Below the pieces are notes generated by a model. It searched no databases. It was not told the origin of the DNA and saw only the letters and a list, made by a program, of their open reading frames with translations. 21,112 nt of DNA, taken from contig JBBQPM010000116.1 in the NCBI GenBank assembly GCA_038217425.1, positions 1 to 21,112 of the forward strand, read 5' to 3'. This document shows positions 9,201 through 15,081 of the stretch, piece after piece; position 1 is the first letter of the stretch, and each line of letters starts with the position of its first letter. The position numbers and the translations under genes were made by a program. The stretch comes from JAIEPT01 sp038217425. GTDB lineage: Bacteria; Planctomycetota; Planctomycetia; Gemmatales; Gemmataceae.

Positions 9201-9890
9201 GAGGGTGAGCGCGACGTTGCCGAGCGAGAAACTGCCGTTGGCGAGGCTGATCGTGGTGAGGTTGCCGGCCGACTGGTTGTTGGTGAGCGTGATGGTGGAG
9301 TTGCCTTCCGTGGCGCCGTTGAGCGTGATGGACGAGAGGGTGGTCTGATTGTCGCCGACGGTTCCGGTATCGGACGCGACCGCCAGCGTCAGATTGACGT
9401 TGGGCGCGACGGTGTCGAGGGTGAAGGTAACGTTTTGCGTGTTGACTCGGCCGAGGGAATCGGTGGCGCGGAGCGTGATGGTGTGCAGACCGTCGGCAGT
9501 GCCGTTCAGGGGCAGGGCGGAGGTGAAGGAGAAGGTATTGTTGGCGCCGAGGGTGACGTTGACGAGGGCGCCGCCGTCGACCTGGGCCTGCAGTTGCGTG
9601 ATGTCGGCGCCGCTGGCGCTGGCGATGGAACCGCTCACCGTGGGATTGATATTGGTGACGATGCCGGAGGTCGGTCCGGAAAGCGTGAAGGTGGGCCCGC
9701 CGTTCGGGGTGTAGTTCGCCAAGGGGGTTTCACTGGTGACGAGGTACAAGAAGGGATTGCCGAAGACGACCGCGGGCATCGCCCGGTCTTCAAGCGGCTC
9801 GCAAAAGAGCGTCGTTTTCGCCAGGGACGATTGCCTGGGCTGACGTTTGACATCGGAACGCTTGATAAACTGGGACAGCCAACGGTACAT
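6210..9890 (-). CDS. Secreted tandem Ig-like domain protein with C-terminal cohesin-like domain
   Basis: 1226 residues; the ATG at 9890 has AAGGAG six bases upstream (9897-9902), which fixes the start. Residues 31-40 are EPLEDRAMPA, the planctomycete N-terminal export-associated motif, after a basic segment. Most of the protein (about 80-1075) is Ig-like domains of two alternating kinds: type A with DTGTVGD..T and TVTATD.AGN, and type B with NDTG..., ANGTFAFD.TRI..INGG and HTL.L.A.D. An A plus B pair repeats about every 205 residues, roughly four and a half times. Residues about 1079-1226 form a different domain (MHYNSSAVTFGSL, then DTDRFVLTQWADLGGNWPG, then STTIRFTASS) that resembles the cohesin fold. 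It is very rich in N, T, A and G and nearly free of Cys, as usual for stalk-like surface proteins. It is probably transcribed with the giant gene 171 bp downstream. Function is likely adhesion or a structural role; no catalytic motif is seen. Confidence 0.88.
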   Translation of the reverse strand: MYRWLSQFIKRSDVKRQPRQSSLAKTTLFCEPLEDRAMPAVVFGNPFLYLVTSETPLANYTPNGGPTFTLSGPTSGIVTNINPTVSGSIASASGADITQLQAQVDGGALVNVTLGANNTFSFTSALPLNGTADGLHTITLRATDSLGRVNTQNVTFTLDTVAPNVNLTLAVASDTGTVGDNQTTLSSITLNGATEGNSTITLTNNQSAGNLTTISLANGSFSLGNVALTLVGNATTNTTYTATVTDAAGNVGTANLTISRVPDFTAPTLNAVLTSGTPTNNPLVNGNVTDLSGIAIFRGNVDSVNTATATNLLGDLNANGSFTLNFARLQAIFGGTLSDGPHFLFLEAIDPLGNSSTQTINFTLDTQAPNGITFDFAPGFDTGTLGDRITTLNTVNFTGTTSAGANVTLGNTNQTVVADGSGNFTFTGVPLTVGTTAFNVVAVDGAGNNATFSQNFTLTADTIGPVIAGDLTNDTGSSATDNITSNSAFNGSITDVSGIGTFLASIDGGATVDVSGDVLANGTFAFDQTRINTINGGALGQGSHTLTLTASDRNGTTSAAFTFNFQFDTVDPATPTLDLTLASDTGTVGDQDTSLSTVTLAGTTEANATLTLTGANFTTLTTTAAANGAFSFANVPLAILGANELTVTASDVAGNSADLTRTFTRSADLAAPVFAPLSLANDTGAFANDGITMNATINGSVSDPSFVTLLAGFGANATVDISNLLPTTQGGAFTLNQATLDLINGNVTLPDGAFTLTLLATDALGNNATTNLTFTLDREAPEIIGYALDFTSRSNLTDGFNTTFNPVDLGGTTDEANATLTAVLGAQNITATADANGTFQIENLTLSFGSNNVSLTATDLAGNVSPALNQTFSLTADLVAPVIAASLTQDTGVSNSDSITSNATVNGTVTDASAIASFFAGFDGNPINFDVSSDLLANGTFAFDATRIGEINGGALSQGNHTLRLIAVDSEGNTSPTFNLTFQFDTTPPAVAAFDLDVDSDTGTVGDQTTIGNSVTLSGTTDPGASVTLQSNNLTVTAAANGSFSFQNVPLTVGNNNFTVTATDVAGNVGVAFERTIVRSNQAIQIVTGSPAASTIAANGTLTLPTNYTTDNPVDATLTGLALRMHYNSSAVTFGSLSSLFATGFIASQDLADTSDFDNDVDTDRFVLTQWADLGGNWPGALPQQLYVGNFTGFPGFTGSTTIRFTASSTAAGFQLFAPPVIINFV

Positions 9891-9972
9891 TCGCCTCTCC
9901 TTGCCCGGCCCTCGCTGGTTCCATCAGCGAAGTGCACAGGAAATGGTGAACTTGGAATCCTTGGGATAGTTA

Positions 9973-10002
9973 CGGGCTTTACTCTTCAGAGTATCAAGCC
10001 CG
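9973..10002. other. Bulged hairpin / dyad in the 5' leader of the Ig-like protein gene
   Basis: CGGGCTT (9973-9979) pairs with AAGCCCG (9996-10002). Inside it TACTC pairs with GAGTA around a TTCA loop, leaving a two-base bulge (TC). The 12-bp stem lies about 83-112 bases upstream of the minus-strand start at 9890. It could be a leader RNA structure or an operator. The pairing is clear; the role is unknown. Confidence 0.45.
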
Positions 10003-10062
10003 GACCCGCTTCGCAATAAGTCGTGACGCTTTCTCGGATTCTACCCGGCGAGTCAAGCCTCA

Positions 10063-10101
10063 GGTTGCCTACCCCGCAAAAACCGGGGATTTTACGCAAC
10101 C
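10063..10101. other. Nested dyad in the divergent region
   Basis: GGTTGC (10063-10068) pairs with GCAACC (10096-10101), and inside it CCCCG (10072-10076) pairs with CGGGG (10084-10088) around a short A-rich loop. It sits 36 bp upstream of the plus-strand -35 box, so it may be a protein-binding site or a structural element. In such GC-rich DNA chance cannot be excluded. Confidence 0.35.
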
Positions 10102-10136
10102 GGGACATTTTCTCGCGGGAACCCCCGGCATCTCCT

Positions 10137-10166
10137 TTGCATTATCGGCAGCCTTCGCGTTATAAT
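10137..10166 (+). promoter_or_regulatory. Predicted sigma70-type promoter for the 10212 operon
   Basis: A perfect TATAAT (10161-10166) is preceded, after 18 bases, by TTGCAT (10137-10142), which keeps only the TTG of the -35 consensus. The start codon is 45 bp downstream of the -10 box. An exact TATAAT in otherwise GC-rich sequence directly before a gene is good evidence; the -35 element is weak. Confidence 0.6.
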
Positions 10167-10211
10167 GTTCTCTAAATCGGCCCGTCTCACCATTTACCGA
10201 GGCCTTCCCTC

Positions 10212-12383
10212 ATGGCCAATCCGTACGTCAAGCAAATCAGGCAGAGAAAGTTCGTCTATTTGGGCGTCATCCTGATGCTTTTCACCGCCACGCTCGCGCA
10301 CCGCAGCTTTGCAATCCAGCCTCTCGCCGCCGAATTGCAACTCAGCGAGATCACGCGCGGGCAGGTCGACGTCACCAGTTCGGCAGTCCGCTTGCTCCTC
10401 ACCGGGTCGCGCGGCATGGCCGCCGCCTTCTTGTGGGTCAAGTCGATCAGCTTGCAAGACCGCGGCGAATGGCACGAACTCGAACTCACCGTCGACTCCA
10501 TCACCAAGCTTCAGCCCCACTTCATTCAGCCCTGGATCTGGCAAAGCTGGAACCTCGCCTTCAACGTTGCCCGCGAACTCGACCGCCCCTACGACAAGTA
10601 CTACTACGTCGCCCGCGGCATCAACGTCCTCGCCGAGGGGGAGCAGCGCAATCAAGGAACGCAAAACTTCCCCGGGCATCCCGCCATGCGCATGGAGATC
10701 GCCCATACCTACCAGAACAAAATTGCCGAATCCGACGAACGCCAGGCGATGCGCTGCCTGTTCGACTTGAGCGTCATCGACCCGAGCGAGCGCGATCCGC
10801 GCCGCTTCTGGGACGCCTCCAAGCCCAAGGACCGCGCGCTCAGAAAGAAGGAGTTTCAGGAATTCTGCGATCGGTATCCGCGTCTGGTGCGTCGGCTCGT
10901 CGAACAGCTCGACTATACCCAGCCCAAGGAGATCCACGACTTCCTCTGGCAGAATCGCGACGTCCCCTCGCGTTTCCAGGAATACGACTGGAACGCGCCG
11001 CTCGCGGTAAACGTCTCGAGCGGCACGCCGGTCAAAAAGCCGTACGAGCAATTTCCACGCCTCCCGGCTCGACCGGGCCGCGACGATCCGCATCCGCTCA
11101 CGCCCGAAAAGCCCGAACTCGTCCCCGAGATCTCCTGGACCAACCCGTTCGCGCCGCAGAGTCAGCGCTTCCCGGAAAAGATCCAGGAATCGCTCGACGT
11201 CTATCTCGTCGTCCGCAGTTGGATGTATTACGCGATGGATCCGCTCCCCCCTTCGGACGGCTGGCCGGCGCCCCTCGCGCCGGTCGATCTTGGCTTCAAG
11301 TACCGCATCCCCCCACGGCCCCCCGTGTTCATTTTTCGGCACTTCCTCCCACGCATCCAGGCGTCGATTGCCGAGCACTACCAGCGCGAAGGCTGGTTCT
11401 TCCGCGAAGGCTGGGAAGCGCCCGAGTCGTTTCGCCTCCGCGACGAGCGGGGCGTTCAACCCGTCTTCGGAGCCAAGGTTCCCTACACCTCGCTTTACAT
11501 CTGGAACAAAGCGTACGACATGTACCGAACCTACGGGCTCGACAACGGCCTCTACTTCCCCCCCGAGCAAGTCCGGCAACTCAATCGAGAGGCCGAGAAG
11601 TACCGCCTCGTTTCCGGCGTCCCCCCTGAAGCGCGCGGCGCCTTACTCCCCGAACACCGCGAAGAACTCGAGAGAAGCTTCCTCGCGCATCTCAAGCTCT
11701 ATATGGGCCGAGAATCGGGCTGGGACGTAAACTTCGAAACCTGGATGTCGCGTGCCGAAGCCGAACGCAAGCCGCAAACCATCCACGCGCGGTCGATCTA
11801 CTTCCCGCTCAAGAAGGCCCGCAAACTCCTCGACCGCGTCGCCTTTCGCAAGTACTCCGATCAGTTTTGGCCGCTGTGGGAGCAGGTCGTGCTCGACAAT
11901 CCGCGCTTCATGCTCAGCACCGTCCTCATGGAGGATTTCGTCGACGACTACCAGGTCTACATGAAATTCTTACAACCCGACCACCGAGCCGAGTTCGAAG
12001 CGCTCGCCCTGGGTTTCGCTCAAATGGCGACAGGCGTGCCGTTGTCTGCGTCCCTCGAAACGATAAAGGACGGCAAGAAGACGTCGCGGCCGTTCGTCGA
12101 CGAGGAGCAGCGCGCCCGCATCGTGCCGTTCAAGCACTACTATGGCCCGTGGGAGATGATGCAGTACTTCGACTTCGGCGAGGAGGAAACGGCATCGGTG
12201 CGTGCGTTCATGGCGGTTTGGCCGCAACTCCCGGGCAATCCAATCGGTCCGCTGGGGTATGCGTCGTGGGTCTTCACGAAGCAGGCGCGGCGCGACGAAC
12301 CGTTGGCGCGACGTTGGCAACATGTCGTGCCCGATTTGATCGTCAATCCCGTGCACGAACGTCGGGCGAGCCGCATCCGGTAA
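10212..12383 (+). CDS. Membrane-anchored conserved protein of unknown function with N-terminal TPR-like region
   Basis: 723 residues. A basic N terminus (KQIRQRK) precedes one hydrophobic segment at about 14-29, suggesting a single membrane anchor with the rest outside the cytoplasm. Residues 65-75 (GSRGMAAAFLW), a WHEL at 87-90 and the W/H-rich stretch at 97-118 (ITKLQPHF, then PWIWQSWNLAFN) match a pattern I know from uncharacterised TPR-like proteins in planctomycetes and deltaproteobacteria, where it reads G.RG..A..LW...L and IT.L.P.F...W..Q.WNLAYN. The remainder is rich in Trp, Tyr, Arg and Pro and has no catalytic motif that I recognise. The Shine-Dalgarno is weak (GAGG, 10199-10202). 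It is followed after 13 bp by the metallopeptidase gene, so the two are probably one operon. I cannot assign a function. Confidence 0.85.
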   Translation: MANPYVKQIRQRKFVYLGVILMLFTATLAHRSFAIQPLAAELQLSEITRGQVDVTSSAVRLLLTGSRGMAAAFLWVKSISLQDRGEWHELELTVDSITKLQPHFIQPWIWQSWNLAFNVARELDRPYDKYYYVARGINVLAEGEQRNQGTQNFPGHPAMRMEIAHTYQNKIAESDERQAMRCLFDLSVIDPSERDPRRFWDASKPKDRALRKKEFQEFCDRYPRLVRRLVEQLDYTQPKEIHDFLWQNRDVPSRFQEYDWNAPLAVNVSSGTPVKKPYEQFPRLPARPGRDDPHPLTPEKPELVPEISWTNPFAPQSQRFPEKIQESLDVYLVVRSWMYYAMDPLPPSDGWPAPLAPVDLGFKYRIPPRPPVFIFRHFLPRIQASIAEHYQREGWFFREGWEAPESFRLRDERGVQPVFGAKVPYTSLYIWNKAYDMYRTYGLDNGLYFPPEQVRQLNREAEKYRLVSGVPPEARGALLPEHREELERSFLAHLKLYMGRESGWDVNFETWMSRAEAERKPQTIHARSIYFPLKKARKLLDRVAFRKYSDQFWPLWEQVVLDNPRFMLSTVLMEDFVDDYQVYMKFLQPDHRAEFEALALGFAQMATGVPLSASLETIKDGKKTSRPFVDEEQRARIVPFKHYYGPWEMMQYFDFGEEETASVRAFMAVWPQLPGNPIGPLGYASWVFTKQARRDEPLARRWQHVVPDLIVNPVHERRASRIR

Positions 12384-12396
12384 CTTTGGGGTGACC

Positions 12397-13185
12397 ATGA
12401 ACGCGCCTGCTCCTGCCGACTGGCGTCAGCGTCTGATCTTGCGCTGGGACGCACTGCCGACGAAGCCCGTCCTGGCGCCCACGAACTTCCGCGGGCCCAC
12501 CTCCAAATTCCTCGGCGCCCCCTGGGCGCAGACCGAAAAGCCCGGCGAACCGTTCGACTTTAGCCGCAATCTCGGCCTGCTTCTGGAGGACGTCGCCCGG
12601 TACTGTCCCGACCTCACCTTCGTTCAAGTCCCCAAGATTCTGGTTACGTTCACGCAGGCTCGCTACCAGGGAAAGATGGGACTGCAGGCCCGCGTCACGC
12701 CATTGCGCTTTCCCAAGGGCCTGATCCAGCGGCAGCGGCGCGGGCTGATGTACCAGGTCCAGCGCTACTTTCACGCCAACTCCGAATTTCTGTATCTGAT
12801 GACGTTCTGCTTGCCCCGTTTTCTCGATCAGGATCTCGACGAGAAGCTGGTGACGATTTTCCACGAACTGCACCACATCAGTCCCGCATTCGACGGCGAC
12901 TTGCGCCGGCACGAAGGGCGATATCACCTGCACACGCACAGCCAACAGGAGTACGACCACGCCATGGCCCATCAGGCGCGAACGTATCTGCAGGCGACGC
13001 CCAACGCCCATCTGCACAGCTTCCTGCGCTTGACGTTCGCCCAACTCCAGGAACGGCACGGCGAAGTACGCGGCATCGTGGTGCCGCGGCCCAAACTGAT
13101 TCCGGTCCCGATCCATCTGCAAGCCGCCGCCCGCAACTTGCACCTGAAGACCGGCGAGGATGAAGCGAAAAAGCAAAAAGATTAA
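12397..13185 (+). CDS. Putative zinc metallopeptidase (HExxH), cytoplasmic
   Basis: 262 residues from the ATG at 12397; a GTG at 12391 in the same frame would add only two residues, and neither has a strong ribosome binding site. The segment TIFHELHHISP holds H156-E157-L-H-H160, the HExxH zinc-peptidase signature, followed by a His-rich stretch (RHEGRYHLHTHSQQEYD) that could supply the third metal ligand. The layout, a predicted strand ending in LP.FL, then a short gap and HEL.HI, resembles the uncharacterised putative metallopeptidase families related to phage metallopeptidase domains. There is no signal peptide or membrane segment. The C terminus is a Lys-rich tail (EDEAKKQKD), and the TAA stop forms the first bases of a dispersed inverted repeat. 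Substrate unknown; proteolytic activity is inferred only from the motif. Confidence 0.8.
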   Translation: MNAPAPADWRQRLILRWDALPTKPVLAPTNFRGPTSKFLGAPWAQTEKPGEPFDFSRNLGLLLEDVARYCPDLTFVQVPKILVTFTQARYQGKMGLQARVTPLRFPKGLIQRQRRGLMYQVQRYFHANSEFLYLMTFCLPRFLDQDLDEKLVTIFHELHHISPAFDGDLRRHEGRYHLHTHSQQEYDHAMAHQARTYLQATPNAHLHSFLRLTFAQLQERHGEVRGIVVPRPKLIPVPIHLQAAARNLHLKTGEDEAKKQKD

Positions 13186-13315
13186 CCACAGAGGCACAGA
13201 GACGCAGAGCAAAGAAAGCAGAGAGAGAATGAAAAAAATGACGAACGACCGCTTCTTCTTTCCCTTTTGCTCCTCTGTGTTGTCTTCCTCTGTGCCCTCT
13301 GTGACTCTGTGGTTA
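13183..13315. repeat. CACAGAG-type inverted repeat, copy 1
   Basis: A 133-bp element with terminal arms of 19 bp, 13183-13201 (TAACCACAGAGGCACAGAG) and 13297-13315, complementary at 18 of 19 positions. Further CACAGAG-like and CTCTGTG-like units continue inward imperfectly. The left half is purine-rich and the right half pyrimidine-rich. The same end sequence occurs in copy 2 at 17587-17725. The element starts at the TAA stop of the metallopeptidase gene and ends 33 bp before the VOC gene, so it would form a long stem in a read-through transcript. No ORF of note lies inside. Confidence 0.85.
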
Positions 13316-13348
13316 GTTCTTTATTCTTAATCCCAGGATATTCCCGTC

Positions 13349-13753
13349 ATGCCGCTCGAAATCGTCAAGATCGATCACGTCTCCATTCTCGTCACCGACG
13401 TCGCCCGCAGCCGACGCTTCTACGGCGAAATCCTCGGCCTTCGCGAAATCCATTCGCCCCGAACGTTCGACTTCGTCGTCGTCTGGTACGATCTCGGCGA
13501 TCAACACATCCACTTGCTACAAAAAGAACAACCCGATGCGATCAGTCCGAGGCACTTCGCCCTACGCGTGACCGATGCGGCCGAGGCGCGGCGCTATTTC
13601 CAGGAACGCGACATCGCGACGTCGGAGACGACGCTGATCCACGGCGCCGACCGTTTCTTCATCCGCGACCCCGACGGCAATCGCATCGAGATCATTCAGT
13701 GGCAACGTCCTTACTCGTCCGAAGAGAACGCACCCGAAAGGAAAACGTCATGA
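13349..13753 (+). CDS. VOC superfamily (glyoxalase/dioxygenase-fold) protein
   Basis: 134 residues with two beta-alpha-beta-beta-beta modules typical of vicinal-oxygen-chelate proteins: IDHVSILVTDVARSRRFYGE at 8-27 and HFALRVTDAAEARRYF at 69-84. Likely metal ligands are H10, H55 (in QHIHLL), H69 and E114 (in DPDGNRIEII), the four-ligand pattern of glyoxalase I-like enzymes. The FIRDPDGNRIE signature is intact. The length is normal for a single-chain VOC protein, which would act as a dimer in the cytoplasm. AGGA at 13335-13338 precedes the ATG. The stop overlaps the start of the next gene by 4 bp (ATGA), implying translational coupling. The substrate cannot be read from the sequence; lactoylglutathione lyase, a fosfomycin or bleomycin type resistance protein, or a dioxygenase are all possible. 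Confidence 0.88.
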   Translation: MPLEIVKIDHVSILVTDVARSRRFYGEILGLREIHSPRTFDFVVVWYDLGDQHIHLLQKEQPDAISPRHFALRVTDAAEARRYFQERDIATSETTLIHGADRFFIRDPDGNRIEIIQWQRPYSSEENAPERKTS

Positions 13754-15018
13754 GCCGATTCGTTTGCGTCCTGGCAATGATCTTCGCGTGGACGCTTCCG
13801 GTCCAGGGAGACGATTGGCCGCAGTGGCGCGGGCCGACGCGCACGGGGTACGCGCCGGGCGCCAAGCTGCCCAAGAATTGGCCCGCGAACCCGCCCGAAC
13901 CCAAGTGGAGCAAGAAGATCGGCCTGGGCTATTCCGGCCCCGTCGTCGCGCAGGGCAAGGTCTTCATTCTCGCGCGCGAGGCGGCGACCGGCAAAGAAGC
14001 CTGTCTCGCCTTCGACGCCGAAAACGGCACGCGCCTTTGGCGGCACGGCTATTTCGCCGACTTCACGCCCCCCGACGCCACCGCTGGCAAGGGCCCCAAC
14101 TCCACCCCCACCGTCGACGGCGACCGCGTCTACATGTTCGGTCTCGCCGGCATGCTCCACTGCCTCGAAATCGACTCCGGCAAAGTCCTCTGGGAACGCG
14201 ACTGCATGAAAGATTTCTGGGGCGTCAAAAAAGAACCCTGCGGCGACGACTCCTGGTTCCCCCCCTGCGGCAGCGCCGCCTCCCCCCTCGTGCTGGGCAA
14301 CCACGTCATTCTCCCGCTGGGCGGCGAAAAAGCCGGCGCCTTCACCGCCTTCGACCGCAATACCGGAGACATCGTCTGGAAGGCCCTCAGTGAACGCGGC
14401 AGCTACTGTTCCCCGCAAGTCGCCGACCTCGCCGGCGCCAAGCAAATCGTCGGCTTCACCGGGCTTCGCATGCTCGGCCTGGGGCTCGACACCAAGGAAA
14501 TCTTGTGGGATCATCCTTTCCCCGCTAACTTCGATCAAACCATCCTCACGCCCGTCCTCTGGAAAGATCACGTCATCCTGGGCGGCGAACAACGCCCCAC
14601 CGTGTCGCTCAAAATCCAGAAACAAGCCGGCAAGCTCGTGGCCACGCAAGCCTGGCAATCCAAGGACTTGCGCTGCTACATGTCGACCCCCGTCGTGGTC
14701 AAGGACCATCTCGTCGGGCTCGATAACCGCCTTAAAAAACTCGTGTGTCTCGACCTGGCGACGGGCCAAACGAAATGGTCGTCGGAAGTGCTCAGCAATT
14801 ACGCGTCGATCGTGTCGACCGACGACTACATCCTGGCCCTCGCCAACGACGGCAATCTGCTAGTAATGAAAGCGGACGTGGAGAAGTACGAGCCGGTGGT
14901 CCGCTGGAAGATGACGCAAGCGGGGGGCACGTGGGCGCACCTCGCGGTGGCCGGCAGCTTGTTGGTCATCAAGGATCGCGAACACTTGATGTGCTTCGAT
15001 CTCCGCAAGTTACCGTAA
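13750..15018 (+). CDS. Secreted PQQ-like beta-propeller protein (BamB-like)
   Basis: 422 residues from the ATG at 13750, chosen because it has AAAGGA seven bases upstream, overlaps the previous stop as ATGA and begins a clear signal peptide (MSRFVCVLAMIFAWTLPVQG, cleavage before DDW). The same frame stays open far upstream, but that part is not plausible protein. The mature start WPQWRGPTRTGY is typical of the planctomycete PQQ-repeat family. Propeller blades are seen as A.D..TG...W repeats: FDAENGTRLWRHGY, LEIDSGKVLWER, FDRNTGDIVWKAL, LDTKEILWDHPF and LDLATGQTKWSSEV. No haem motif and no alcohol dehydrogenase active-site signature was seen, so it is probably a binding or scaffold propeller in the periplasm, not a quinoprotein enzyme. 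Its link with the coupled VOC gene is unknown. Confidence 0.9.
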   Translation: MSRFVCVLAMIFAWTLPVQGDDWPQWRGPTRTGYAPGAKLPKNWPANPPEPKWSKKIGLGYSGPVVAQGKVFILAREAATGKEACLAFDAENGTRLWRHGYFADFTPPDATAGKGPNSTPTVDGDRVYMFGLAGMLHCLEIDSGKVLWERDCMKDFWGVKKEPCGDDSWFPPCGSAASPLVLGNHVILPLGGEKAGAFTAFDRNTGDIVWKALSERGSYCSPQVADLAGAKQIVGFTGLRMLGLGLDTKEILWDHPFPANFDQTILTPVLWKDHVILGGEQRPTVSLKIQKQAGKLVATQAWQSKDLRCYMSTPVVVKDHLVGLDNRLKKLVCLDLATGQTKWSSEVLSNYASIVSTDDYILALANDGNLLVMKADVEKYEPVVRWKMTQAGGTWAHLAVAGSLLVIKDREHLMCFDLRKLP

Positions 15019-15081
15019 GATTTCCAGATCTCCGTCAACACACGCCGCAAACTACTACTCTCCGTAGACAAGGAAGAACTC

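Larger units (their letters stand above)
9891..10211. promoter_or_regulatory. Divergent intergenic region between the surface-protein genes and the plus-strand operon
   Basis: This 321-bp stretch has no convincing gene. It contains the ribosome binding site of the minus-strand gene (AAGGAG, 9897-9902), two sizeable dyads and a plus-strand promoter, all listed separately. A weak minus-strand promoter can be proposed: TTGCGA at 10016-10011 and TACTCT at 9993-9988 with a 17-base spacer. Its -10 box matches the consensus poorly. Confidence 0.6.

Noticed and set aside
6381..10019. A 1212-codon open frame on the plus strand opposite the Ig-like protein gene
   Set aside because: It mirrors the sense gene in GC-rich DNA where the sense frame lacks TTA, CTA and TCA codons. 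Its translation is a low-complexity G/V/E/R-rich string without any family resemblance, whereas the minus strand gives clear repeats and a good ribosome binding site.
10194..11579. 461-codon minus-strand open frame opposite the 10212 gene
   Set aside because: The plus-strand frame has a promoter, a membrane segment and family-like motifs; the minus frame has no recognisable domain.
13267..13749. Upstream extension of the PQQ protein frame, starting inside the CACAGAG repeat
   Set aside because: The extra residues overlap the VOC gene in another frame and are Arg-rich nonsense; the ATG at 13750 has a ribosome binding site and begins a signal peptide.
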